Shown here one piece after another: positions 35,450-47,270 of a stretch of DNA of 64,000 nt (its first letter is position 1; each line of letters starts with the position of its first letter). The notes under the pieces were generated by a model, which was not told where the DNA came from, searched no databases, and worked only from the letters and a program-made list of their open reading frames with translations. Location of the stretch: assembly GCF_020497125.1 (NCBI RefSeq), contig NC_059072.1:54780697-54844696 (forward strand), in the 5' to 3' direction. The DNA is from Mauremys mutica (Eukaryota > Chordata > Testudines > Geoemydidae). The position numbers and the translations under genes were made by a program.

Positions 35450-35884
35450 CATACTAGCCCTAGGTAAGTATGAAAAGGGATCCCACCAGGAAGAGTTGAG
35501 CGCCAACAGTCTGAATAGCGAAGGCCCAGTGCCATACATGAAAGGGGCATAGTGTGCCAAATTTTGCCACAGTACTTGGTACTGTTACTCCTTTGCAGAG
35601 GGGTAGTAGACTTCAAGGCCTTGCATGTCAGTTTCCTATTGGGGCAATGATGACAGGGTATTTTCTTAGTGTAACTTGTTTATTTACACTTTATAAAAAC
35701 CAGACCTTCCTGATGTTCAAAAATGGCACTCAGGCAGGAATCCTAGTTCAACACCAATGCCTTATTCCCAGGGAGGAACTCCTACCTCATGAACTGATCT
35801 CAGTTTAGAGAGATTAAGACAGAGAGCAAACCTTTCTTCTGCTTGCCACTGCTTCTCCCAAAAACTTGCCTGATAAAACTCCAC
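35450..35884 (+). other. PDZRN4: Intron 3, nothing recognised
   Basis: No gene or repeat boundary found between the Harbinger MITE and the next GC-rich fragment. Confidence 0.4.
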
Positions 35885-36101
35885 CATGTGGGACAGAGCA
35901 GCCAAGGCCCCAGACATGGGGGGCCGGGACTCCAGACCCTGCCACACCAGGCAGGGTGACAGGGCAGCCAGGGCTCTGTATCCTACTGCACCAGGTGGTG
36001 GGGCAGCCTGCCCCCTTGACTCCGCGGGCCCAGCGGCCTTTAAGGACACAGCTGGGCCACAGCTGTGTGCTAATTGGGCCGCATGCAGTTGAGTACCGCT
36101 G
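35885..36101. repeat. GC-rich fragment with hAT-like 3' end
   Basis: A GC-rich block ends in GTTGAGTACCGCTG, whose reverse complement (CAGCGGTACTCAAC) resembles the CAGTGGTTCTCAAAC terminus of the hAT MITEs in this window. The opposite end could not be found, so it is probably truncated. Confidence 0.4.
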
Positions 36102-39100
36102 TATTAGCAGAAGAAACTTGCATCTGTAAAGTGTCTAACCAGAAACTTTTAAACTATTGCCAGACTGCTGACTGAACTCTGTGTCAGCCCTGTGATGTTT
36201 TACCTTCTTCGTGTTTCTGTCATTACATTCACTATGTTGCAGAAGCAAAATCTCTGATACTTATCATGTTTATTTAGCTTAGGATATCCACTATTAGATT
36301 ACATCTGTAGAAGTAGTGAGTTTAAAAACAGTCTTGCTGGGATCAGAGCAATTTGGAATGGCTTTGAATCCAAGTTTATGATGTGACCAATAGACTATGG
36401 GTAGTAGCAGAGGAATACTTCCTTAATGGACACATGGTATGGTATATATCACATTGTTTTATAAGACCAAGTAGGTTTTGTTTATATCATCTAAATATTA
36501 CAGTAGTTGTCTTGGAAAAAGATGCTTCAGTAGCCCATACAGAACATTAGACTTGCAAATCTTAATGCAGATAATATAATGATACTGGACCATACTGGAC
36601 CAATGGACCACCTCATTGTAGGTGAATAGGTGTAAACAGGGGCAGAATTTGGCCCAGTATATTTTGCTTTCAAGCGAAGACTAAAAATATAGTAGCTGGG
36701 TAGCGGAGATTTTTTTCTATATTAATGGCATAGCATTGTATAATAAATTATCTGTATGCAATTGGTAATTCTAGAAATGATCCCTTAGACTGTTGGTTCC
36801 ATGGAGACTTAAGTTTGCAAACAGATTAAATATTGTTTTGATACTTGTAATATTGTAGGTTCTCAAAGAATTATAAAATGTCTTGACTTACAACAGGCTT
36901 TTTCCTTTGTGTATTTTAAATGTAACTGAAAGGGTTTTTACATGCTAAGAACTGAATTTGAGCCTAAATTCTGCAAATTGCTTAAGCTCATGCTTATGTT
37001 TAAGCATGAGTTGTGCAGCTGATGTCACAACTCTGCGACTACTCCCTTGCATCAGGTTAAGCATGTGTCTAAGTACTTGGCAGGATTTGGGGCTCAATGT
37101 TTAGTTTGTGTCTCACAACAGAGAATGACATTGCTAACTGTAGCACAGGGCAGAGGATTGCATTCAAGTCATTCCTTGTGCTACTTTTAGTATTAGTGAT
37201 GTGCTCCTCTGTTGAAGGAGATACACCAAACTCTTAGGTGATGGCAGATAAATGAGGGAGGAATCGCATTTTTAGATATTTACATTTGTTTAGAAATATT
37301 TTTGTTTATAATATTTAAGTCCATACGTATGCTTATTTTGGGATCTTAAATAGTTTTGCCCATATCATTCCTCGTGAGGAGACAAAAAGTTAAGGAAAAT
37401 CATGCAAAATTTGGTTGAAACTATCTGGAGACAAAAGGGCAGAGAAGATGGTAGTGAAAGGGAAGGAGTGTGGTAAGCATGCAACATACTTCTTCCTCTG
37501 AGCCTACAGAATCCCTCTGTACAAACAGTATGTATTCTGGGATTCCTTGGATTCGCACTGAAAAGATGAAAGGCATTTTCAGACAGTGTTCCTTAAATAG
37601 TTTGGTAAATTCAGTAGAAAATTCAGTGGGATTTCCTGCTGCTGACAGAAGCATTAACTTCTGCTCTGCATATTTTACCCATTCCAGACATATGAATTTG
37701 AGGAGAGGTTGATGTAAATTTGAGTGGATGGATAGCACAACCACCCAAGCTGGCTGTGTTCTCAGGCAGAGCGGATCATGGTAAATCACTGCTTAGTGGA
37801 GCTTCCAAGATCCGTAGCTGGTGTTGCCATTCATCATGGATCCTCAGATTCTACGTGAAGGATAGGCCATATCCTGGCTCTTTCACAATGATACTAATCC
37901 ATCCCCCAGTGGGATGTGTCAGAAACGCTACAAATTGAAACTCAGAATTTTGCTGAATGCTGTGTTTCAGTCTGTGCTTGCTGCGTGTTCATTCCTTCTC
38001 CCTTTTTTCTCAGTCTGTTTTTTTAAATTTACTGTTAAGTTTCTAAAGGAATAAAACTCTAACTCTTGGATTTCCAGCAATTGATCAATAAAGGTAATAG
38101 GCAGTTTACATGGAAGGCAGGTTTGCAGTAAATTCTATTCTGTGCAGTTTCTTATACCCTGCTCATCACTCTAGTATCTGAGTAGCATTCGATAGCACAT
38201 TGAGCAATGTTACTAACATCGGTCTTATTTTTTTCTCTCATCCCCTTCCCAGGGGGAGAAGTGGATCTGCAATGGAGTGTTTTGATTTGGAATTTTTTTT
38301 AAATTACATATACACACATGTTGCTATGACTTTGTTAGAGACGACAAGCTCAAAGAAATTAACCTTGTGCTTGAATGGTTAGGTTTGTGATGGTTCTTAA
38401 TTCCTGGGAGATTTCATTCCATAGTCTCAAACCAGTCCTTGAGAAAGGTCCATCTCTTTTACAGATGAATTTTATCTTATTGTAGAAAATTCCATTGTGT
38501 CAGAGGAGTGAGGCTGTCAACCATGGTCTTCATCACAAGCTTTTGTCGATCTTTTACATATCCTGGGCCCAATATTCAATATGGAGCTGAAACCAAAGAC
38601 ATGGTTAATTATAGAAGGATAGAGAATATGAAAGGCGTTTTCAGAGAGTGTTCCTTAAACCTTCTAAATGGTTGCAGAATAGACAAAGTTAAAAGCTTTA
38701 AGAGCTTCGCTGCAGTGACTGGAGAGCTTTGAAGCTCACATGATGAGAACTGGCTGGAATAATTAACAGTAGACCCAGCTGTGAGTGACTCTGACGAGGT
38801 TTAAGAGAATAGTACAGTAAGCTTGTTGCTTAGAACTTCTTAAGGAAGTTTGAGAAGGCTGTGCCTCACTGAACACATGCTGCTGTATTCCTAGCAGTTT
38901 TTTAGTGTTTTCACAAAGTAAAATGAATAGAACCTTCTTCAACCTTTTATAAAAGGTTGTTCTTTATTGTGGGTTGAGTCAGCTTCACAATGAGAGGAGA
39001 GACAGCTGACATGTGTTGTGTGAATGCAGTGTTTTATCCTCTTAACCCCTTGAATTGTAGCTGCTTTTGCAATCCAAAGGCTATATGCCCCAAGAGCTTT

Positions 39101-41326
39101 GATCTTCTCTGCCCTTTTTCTTAATCAGTTAATTACGTTTGTAAGGAGTAGCTAATCACTGTTCTCTGTAATCTGAGGCTGAGCAAAGAAAGCCATTAGT
39201 GTCTACCAATGCAGAAATGCTCAAAAAGAATAGTCATTATTCATGACTTCACTGGGGCTGGGTTTCTTTAAAAGATTAATAACCTAATTTTCAGATTGCT
39301 TAGAGATACTGTAATGTGTTGAATTAGTTTGTGATCCTCCATCTAACTCATGAGTGGGAATAGTCAGGAATGAATATGTAGCTTATGCTTTTCAGATGTG
39401 TGGAAAGAAATTGAGTGAATGTGCAAAATATACCTCTGTGAAAACCTTTTTTTCCCCAAAATTCAAAATTCTGCAGAACTCAAAACTCTATAGGGTTAGA
39501 GCAAATCATTCTCAGATTAGAAAGATCAGATGTGGTGTTTTCGAGATGCAGATATTTTCGGACTTTCACTAATGGGGCTGTGAATGGCTGAAGGTGTCTA
39601 GGCAGTCACTTTTCAGTGAGAATGGTGCATGTTGTGTTGTCCTCAAGCTGGTTGGCTGAAAGGGGCTAAAATAGTGAGGAGGACAAATAATATGTATTTT
39701 TAGTAAATGGATATCTTAGTTGTGATTTATTTAATGAAAAAATATTTCCAGTACATATCTTTTCCTGAAGACCCAACCTAATTGCACTGCTGTTGCAGCA
39801 GGGAGGGACAGAGCTAGTGGAGTGTTAGACATTTCTCTTTTTTCAGAGAGGCTTTATGCACAGGTTTATTCTGCCTATCTGTGGTGGCTGGCTTGTTCCT
39901 AATGTTAGTAAGGTGAATGAATCCAGTGACTCTACCTATTCTTACTCTCTCCATGAATATCTAGTGGTAAAATACTTTTATAGACTAGACAAAATCCAGA
40001 AAAATGCACCAATCATTGCACTTAACGTGATGCAATGTAAACCGTTGTTAAGAAAATGAGTTTATTACTTGAGGTAATATAATGTAGCATGAAACATGAC
40101 CACGTACAAGGCTACTGACTGCTGTATGACATGTTCATGGAGAAAAACATATTGGATATTATCTCTGTTATGTGACAAAAAAAGAAGATTTAAGGAGATT
40201 GCTGCGGAAGGCAGAATAGAGAACAGGCATCATATGATACCAGCCTTCAACCAAACTGCCCATGAGATTAGCCATGTTCGTGGCTTAGAACTTGGACATT
40301 TCCTTCTCTCAATCTTAACATGGCTCAGCTCTCAAGTCAGTTTGATTTCTAAAGTCCTCCTAGCTGCCTGCAGGAAAGCGCATACAACTTGAAATGAAGG
40401 AAGTTTGCTGTCTTGTTTGAATTCAAGCAGCTGGATCCCTGCACTTCTGATTGATCAGGGCTAGCCATAGACACGTGGCAAGTGTGTGGCCATAAGGCCC
40501 CCATACTGTCAACAACCCTTTTCAGCACACATCTATAACCTTGCCCACCGGCTGTGTCCGTTTGAATAGTAGCTGCTGTTGCAATCCAAAGGCTATAGTT
40601 CCCACTAGCTTTCAAATGATTCTGCTCTTCTCCTTAATAGATTAACTATGTTTGTAACAGGTACATTAACAAATATTTCAGGCAATTATGTTTGTACACG
40701 GTACATTAAATCTGAAAATTGAACGTGGGGTCCCAGCCCTTCATTCTCCCAGAATGACCAGCAACCTCACCCAGATCAAATACCATCTGCTGATGCCAGA
40801 TGTGGAAGGTGGTTTCTGAGATGTGGCTGGAGCCTCACACAGCTTGTTTTGTTCAGGTTCCTGCATAACCTAAATCCAGCTTTGCGCTTGATTGCCTTCA
40901 ACACCTTTAGAAATGTCACCAAAAGAGAGATGCTAACTGCACTGAGAAGCAAGCTAGTTGCAAGTTTGTCTTTCTGATATCTAGGGGAAGGTAAACTAAT
41001 CACAATGCAGTCTCTAGTTTAGGAGGTTTATTGAGATAGTGACAAACTTCCATATAAAAACCTACATACAGTATCAAATGTTCCCTGTAGATTTTCAAAA
41101 ACTTCAAAAATGTTTTACTTTCAACATTTTTTAAAGAAAGATTTATCTTTTAGAAAATTTACAAAATGTTTGAGTTTTTTTGTTTTCCCTTTTGCCATTG
41201 AAAAAGGGAGACAGAAAAGGTGACATGGGGAACAGAAACAAAACGTGTGGTTATTTTTGTTTCTTTGTTTCTTTATCAGAAAAATTCCCCAGAAATTTTT
41301 GAAGAAGTAAAATGTGCACAACATTT
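36102..41326 (+). other. PDZRN4: Intron 3, mostly unique, with local duplicates
   Basis: No gene is recognised. A palindromic old repeat lies at about 36955-37090. A duplicated segment of about 110 bases occurs at 39049-39160 and again at 40558-40672 (shared GCAATCCAAAGGCTATA). A shorter shared word lies at 37565-37599 and 38627-38661. The 122-codon minus frame at 37421-37789 has no recognisable domain. Confidence 0.45.
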
Positions 41327-41565
41327 TACATAAGAACACCCACATTGGGTCAACCAGTGGTCCATCTAGCCCAGTACCTTGTCTTCTGACAGTGGTCAGT
41401 GCCATATGCTTCACAGGTAATGAACAGAACAGGGTAATTATCGAGTGATCCATCCCCTTCTGACAGTCAGAGGTTAAGGACATCCAGAGCATGGGTTGTG
41501 TCCCTGACCATCTTGGCTTATAACCATTGGTAGACCTATCCTCCATGAATTTAATTAATTTGGGT
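41327..41565 (-). repeat. Diverged CR1 LINE 3' end
   Basis: ACATAAGAAC, GTCAACCAGTGGTCCATCTAGC and CCAGTACCTTGTCTTCTGAC, followed by TAACCATTGGTAGACCTATCC and CTCCATGAATTTAATTAATT, follow the reversed CR1 3' untranslated order also seen at 53832. It is older and more diverged than the other copies. Confidence 0.75.
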
Positions 41566-43048
41566 TTTTTGGGGGGCGGTGGAGGAGTGGATGTTTGACT
41601 ACAAACATTTTTCATTTAAAAGATTCTGACAGCACTGTTTTCCTGACAGACATATGAAGAGTCTTTCCTGGTTGTTTAACTATTGTGACATTTTTACTAT
41701 GGAATTGGCTATTTTTTTTCTTCTTAGTAGAAGCTAGTGAATTACTCTTTGCACCCAAATAATTAGTTCTTTCCAAGTATCATCTTTTAGCTAATCAGTC
41801 ACCAGGTCTGGCTTATAGTATCATCTACAATTCAGAGAATGCTGTCAGTGGAGAAGGTTGAGGGCAGAGTTTTAACTTTATCACCGACAAATCCTGTCAT
41901 TTGTTGATTAAAGGCCTAGGGTTACATTACTGGCTTCCTACTGTTGTCACTAATCAGTATTTTAAGCACTTAAAATACAAAATCAAAGTAGTGCTGGTAT
42001 ATTAAAGAGTCTGCCTTCTGTATAAGCTATGTTGCGTGATTTCTCCCACTCTTTTGTATTTTGTCTGTTTGGACTTAAAGCATTATGGGTCGGAGACCTG
42101 GCTTATTCTATGTCTTTAAAGAGCATAGTACACAAAATATTATATATGTAATAGATAAATAATAATAATAATAATCATAAACTGTATAAATAAAGTGTCT
42201 GTAATACAACATAAAACAGTATCTTCCTAGTGGTGAACATTCTGCTTTGACTTCTCACTTGGTCTGACCCTGGGTTCCCTTTTTATTTACAAACAAGGGG
42301 GAATCTAACTGACCAGAACCTAGCCAAAGCTAAAGAAAGCTCTGAAAGCTTGGCTCTTCATGATAATTTAGCTTGTTGTATCTGATGTTTAATGGGGACA
42401 ACTGAAATGTGCTGTCTGCCTATGAATCTTCATTGTAGTAAGCCACGTATTTTGCTGACTGTTTTGTTAACATTGTGCAATATTTTTCAGAGAGATTTCC
42501 CAAAGTGCCCAACGGATTTACGAGCACAAATCACACTGAAAGTCAACTGTTTTCAACTGTTGTATGGGCACATCTAGTTATGGAGCATAAATTCCTTGTT
42601 TCAGAGTCCTCCTTGTTGCTCTGTAGCTGTCAAGTACAGATATATGTGATAATACCTACGGAGAAAGGGTTACCTACCTGAGATTTGTTCCTTGAAAGCA
42701 GTATCCTCTATTGATTCACGCTCATCCACCCCTTTTCATGAGTCTTGTAGACTCAGACCCTAAAAAGGATCTTTTGGATTTGCATCAGCTATTACCTCAT
42801 GTATGAGTCCAGAATTCTCTCTCTCAAAAAAATGTAGGATTGCCAATTCCATTCATTAGAAGATTTGTAACCCAAGAATTTCTAGTAGACTAGCTTCATA
42901 GAACAACAATGAAAGGTAAAGTAATATGCCATGGAATCCTTCTCACTTGCACAGAATAAGTGTTTATCCAACTCTATATTGATGCAATATTTTATGTCTG
43001 TGTATTTACATGTATTTGTGTATGTATATCAAATATGAAGCTTTTTTC
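41566..43048 (+). other. PDZRN4: Intron 3, nothing recognised
   Basis: AT-rich. A short (AAT)n run lies near 42159-42175. No supported gene or repeat. Confidence 0.4.
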
Positions 43049-43175
43049 ACATAAGAACATAAGAACGGCCGTACCGGGTCAGACCAAAGCTCCATCTAGC
43101 CCAGTATCTGTCTACCGACAGTGGCCAATGCCAGAGGGAGTGAACCTAACAGGCAATGGTCAAGTGATCTCTCTC
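43049..43175 (-). repeat. CR1 LINE 3' fragment
   Basis: ACATAAGAACGGCCGTACCG, GTCAGACCAAAGCTCCATC and TAGCCCAGTATCTGTCTACC match the 3' end of the longer CR1 at 53832. Only about 125 bases are retained, joined to a different repeat at its 5' side. Confidence 0.85.
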
Positions 43176-43790
43176 AGACTAGACTTCTTCCTAGTCTGGG
43201 CCCAATCCTTTTCCTTGGTACAGTTCTTGTTAGTTCCAGCTCAGTTGGTAACTAGGGGATTTCTCATAACTGGCAGCCTCCTTTGTTCTGTTCCACCCCC
43301 TTTTATAGCTTTGGCACAAGGCAGGAATCTTTTGTCCCTCTGGGTCCCCACCCCTCCTTCTAAATGGAAAAGCACTAGGTTTAAGATGGATTCCAGTACC
43401 AGAATCATATGTCCTGTGAGACCCCAAGCCTCCATTCTTCCCTGACTCACACTAACTTAGGAAGGCTTACAAGTAAACAGAGCCATTTACAACCAATTGT
43501 CCTGGTCAATGGGAGCCATCAAGATTCTAAACCACCATTATTATAACACTTTGCATAGTTACAATAGGCCTTCAGAGTAATACTTCATATTTCTAGCTTC
43601 AGATACAAGAATGATACATTCATACAAATAGGATGAACAGACTCAGTAGATTATAAGATTTGTAATGATACCTTACAAGAGACCTTTTGCATAAAACATA
43701 TTCCAGTTACATTATATTTACACTCATAAACATATCTCCATAAAACATATAGAGTGCAACATAACACTTGCAATGCTGTATTAGGAGGAG
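43176..43790. repeat. Probable LTR-like interspersed repeat
   Basis: I recognise the section TTTGCATAGTTACAATAGGC, TTCATATTTCTAGCTTCAG and CATAAAACATATTCCAGTTA as part of a recurring reptile interspersed repeat, probably of LTR type. No coding domain or paired LTR is present. The 161-codon open frame across 42960-43445 runs from unique sequence through CR1 into this repeat and is not a gene. Confidence 0.35.
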
Positions 43791-44080
43791 AACATCACCA
43801 GACAAACACTTAAATTGTTTTATTTAACTAAAACAACAACATTATGTATTCTGGATTTTTTTCTTCAACAGCAAACATATAATATTTTAACGAAACAAGC
43901 ATATGAATTTTTGAATTTAGTTAAAAATTCAAGTTTTTTTTTAAAATCAGGTTTGTTTTTGTTAAAATTGTTTTTAACTAAAATAGTTAAATGAAATATT
44001 TAAAACAAAAACAAAAATTAAATCAACTATGTCAGACAGGTCAACATGAGAAACTTAAAATATTGGCTTCTGCAGCTAAC

Positions 44081-45360
44081 TCAGTCATCTTCACCTTCAT
44101 TTTCCTGTTTGTTCATAATCTGGGAAAGAAAAACAAGTGTTTGTCCTTTTTCAGGTCCCAAACGATTCCTCAATTTGGAATGAATTAGTCCAAAGGAAGA
44201 AAATATTCTTTTTTCACCAGCAGAAGAAGCTACTGCTGTTAAAAGTGAGATTATCACTTCAGCAGTCTCTGAATCCCAGTGTTTAAGTGACTTCCACCAG
44301 TTCACTGGTGTGACTTTCTTTAAAACATCATCAGCAAACATATATTTCTTGAATGGTTCACCCTTAGCTCTGAAGTTTATTATAGTTGGCATTATGGAGG
44401 GATGATTGCTGGATGTCCGTGTCATAGCTGACTCCTCTTCTTCTTCAGCAGTTAAGATTTGACCCTGGTACTGAGTATTGAGAATATTTGCAAGAAAATG
44501 AGCTGGAGATAGTGCTTGTCCCTTTTGTTTTTTTAATGCTTGTAATTTACCTCTGTCATTGCATATTTCTCTTTTTAAGATCTCATTCAGTTTCTTCTAA
44601 ATTTCAATAGCATCAGCAATAAAACAGCTATTTCCCTGCATTTTGTTCAAGGCTACAGAAATAGGCTTCAGGGTACTCAGCATGTGTTCAACATTTCTCT
44701 TAACCCCAATGTTGAGAACTTTGGCTGTGACAGTGCCATCTATTTGTTCATGATTTTGTTCACAAACTGTCATCAGATTAGTCCAGTTCTTGATATAGTG
44801 CTCAAAACAGTCCACTACTGAGTTCCATTGCACGTCTTGTGGGAGAGTTAGCTTGGTTCCTCCCACTTTTTTCAGAACAGCTGCTACAAAGTGGTTGTTA
44901 TGGAAGTATTTGCAATTTCAACATTAGCCTTTATTCCTAGAACACTGAAGTCTTTGGCTAGGAGGAAATGAGCGCTACAACCGTATGTTATTAGTTTGGG
45001 ACTCTTTTCACTCTCTTCTAAATAATTTCTTCTCATCTTGGATACATTTGCAGCATTGTCTGTGACTAAGCTGTGTACTAGACATTTGGATTATTTTTCA
45101 CAGTTTGGTATAGCTTTTAGTGCTACTTCTTGTAAGTATTCTGCTGTGTGTGCATTTCCTGATGTATCGTTTCTGTAAGGAAGACATTCCCTTCTTTTGT
45201 TGTCACAGAAGCATATACAACAGGATCATTGTGGACATTGCTCCACCCATCAAGACTCAGGTTAACAATTTTACCCTCTAGACCTTTTGCACACTGCTCA
45301 ATTTCTCTTTCATACACTTTATCCAGCAATTTGCCTGCGACATCTGCTCTGTTGAGTGCC
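44081..45360 (-). pseudogene. hAT transposase (DUF659-type) pseudogene
   Basis: Three blocks are readable in transposase order. First, GKLLDKVYEREIEQCAKGLEG and VNLSLDGWSNVHNDP (45360-45130) contain the Asp of the first catalytic region. Second, QWNSVVDCFEHYIKNW (44840-44790). Third is the C-terminal hAT dimerisation domain (NWWKSLKHW, ASSAGEKRIFSSFGLIHSK, LRNRLGPEKGQ), ending near 44081. Stops and frameshifts separate the blocks, and the N-terminal zinc-finger part is missing because of the insertion at about 45366. Inactive. Confidence 0.8.
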
Positions 45361-45397
45361 ACAGGTCCTGCACTGGAATAGAGTAAGCCTGAGCAGG

Positions 45398-45509
45398 CTG
45401 GGTCAAACAGCACTTCCAGGCTGCCACCCTTATATGACCCTGGACTCAGTAGTCTGGGTCGAGCAGCACTTCCAAGCTGCCACCCTCATATGTCACAGGT
45501 TCAGCACAT
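45398..45509. repeat. 56-bp tandem duplication
   Basis: CTGGGTCAAACAGCACTTCC at 45398 and CTGGGTCGAGCAGCACTTCC at 45454 begin two copies that stay about 85-90% alike through GCTGCCACCC and TATATG/CATATG. They lie at the border of the sequence inserted into the hAT relic. Confidence 0.7.
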
Positions 45510-47270
45510 CCCTATCCCTGCTTTCACGTTACAATTGTTCTGATAGTAACCCACTTGATGAGCAAACCCCACAGTATTTGTGGGCGCTATGGGGATCTTT
45601 AGCTTAGGTAAGAGGAGCGTTGCTGCAGAGTAAACGGGGAAGCCAAAAACACAAAAGAGTGAAGTTCAGAGAGAGAAGGAGGGAAGCATCTAGCTTAACC
45701 ATAAAAGTTATTTATTGAATAATAGTGATAATGACACAAGGAGAGTCTAAACAAACATAGCAGTTACCTTATAAAATATTACAAAAGTCATATGTAGACA
45801 ACTATACCTGATCAAACAAGTCAGAGTTAAAAAGTTATACCTCAGGTAGAAAAAAAACAGAGAGAGAGAGAGCTGGAGTCTCACCATTCCATGAAGCTTG
45901 AACTGGTCGGGGTTCCCAGGTGATGGTGGTAGCTCAGGGTCCTGAGTGCTGGAGACAGGCAGAGCCCCCAGCATGATCAGTCAGGAGAAGATGAAGTCTC
46001 AGTGGAACTGATGCACAGTTTGGATCCAGGCATCAGAACACTTACTTGAGCATGAGTAGGTTTTTTTTGTAGGGAAACAACAATGGTTCAAGAGAAAACA
46101 CTAGATATTTTTATGGGTAAACTGATGACTCAAGGGTTTTCTTTAGGCTAGACAATAGGAACTGATCATTCCTAGCTATGGATAGTGTTCCTTCAAGGGA
46201 GCTCACAATGCAATTAGGCAGCTTCAGTATTTTGGATATCAGTCAAGGAGTCATTACTAGAATAGAATCTGATAACTGCTGAGCTGGGTGTGTGCATGCG
46301 TAAGTTCATTAACATCTGGAGCAGAGATCCCCCAGGATGCAGTGCTTCCCTGCTTTTCTGGTCCCCGAGTTCAGTGCAGTTCTTGCCCTGGAATCTCTGT
46401 TCTTAATTCTGTATGCTAATGGAGATGCCTCCCTGTTCCACCTTTGATGCAGTTGAGGCTAGGGGAGTTGCCTTAATTCTATCACCCTTGTCAGGAGAGG
46501 TTTAGGTGCGTCTCCCACCGCCTTTCCATTGCTTTCTGTAAGTCATTCCTCTGATTGGTTTTGGTTCAAGCAGAGGTGGCGGTGGCGGGGAGTGGGGGTC
46601 CTTCATGAGTCAGACAGGTTGGGTACTGTGCCCTGGTTCCCCAAGAACACAGAGCTGACTGGTATCACTCCAGACTTCTCCTTGTCTAGATCAACAATCT
46701 TCTATTCATTGAACTTTATGAAACTTTGCACTTTTAGAGAGAGGTAAGGGATTGACTCGATGTACACAAATTTGCAGAGAGACAATAGGGTTGAGGTCTG
46801 TTATTTCTCACCTCTATATATTATTTATTTATTTTAAAACATGTTTTCTGTTAACAAGCATGTTATCTCTGGAGACACAAATCCACAGTTTGAGAACTGC
46901 AAAACTAAGCATCTCTGATGGTATCTTCTAGACTGAGCACTGAGTCCCATTGGGTAGATAGAAAGATTAACCTAAATAATCTATACAGACGTCCCTGGAA
47001 CCCTATAAGATTGGGTCCCTAATCCATGAACGATTGGAACTCATTTAAAAAACTTTTCTTAAACATTACCTGAATATATTGTCTCATACTATAGAATTAG
47101 AATTTATAATCCCTATTCCATGATGAGATATCTTTGAGTATAATGTATCTTAATTAAAACTATCTTTAGATAGGTTTTTTCCTCAAAAAGCATTTTATAA
47201 AAAAATTGATTTAAATAAAAAAATCTGATTTATTTATTTATTTATTTTTAAATCATTGATCTTTTTAGTA

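Larger units (their letters stand above)
43800..47270 (-). mobile_element. hAT element relic with nested insertion
   Basis: Transposase fragments lie on the minus strand from about 45360 to 44081. The A/T-rich outer segments (43850-43990 and 47150-47270, with AAATCTGATTTA- and TTAAAATCAGG-type words) are probably its ends, but exact termini could not be fixed. From about 45366 to 46700 the element is interrupted by unrelated sequence, probably another retroelement. That insertion includes a 56-bp tandem duplication at 45398-45509. The piece 46860-47040 resumes text I associate with this hAT family. Confidence 0.5.

Noticed and set aside
37421..37789. 122-codon minus-strand frame
   Set aside because: No recognised domain or splice context; length is within the range expected by chance in 64 kb of six frames.
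39049..40672. CRISPR-like spaced repeat
   Set aside because: Only two or three diverged copies with irregular spacing, in a vertebrate genome.
42960..43445. 161-codon plus-strand frame
   Set aside because: It crosses from unique sequence through a reversed CR1 3' end into another repeat, so it cannot be a conserved gene.
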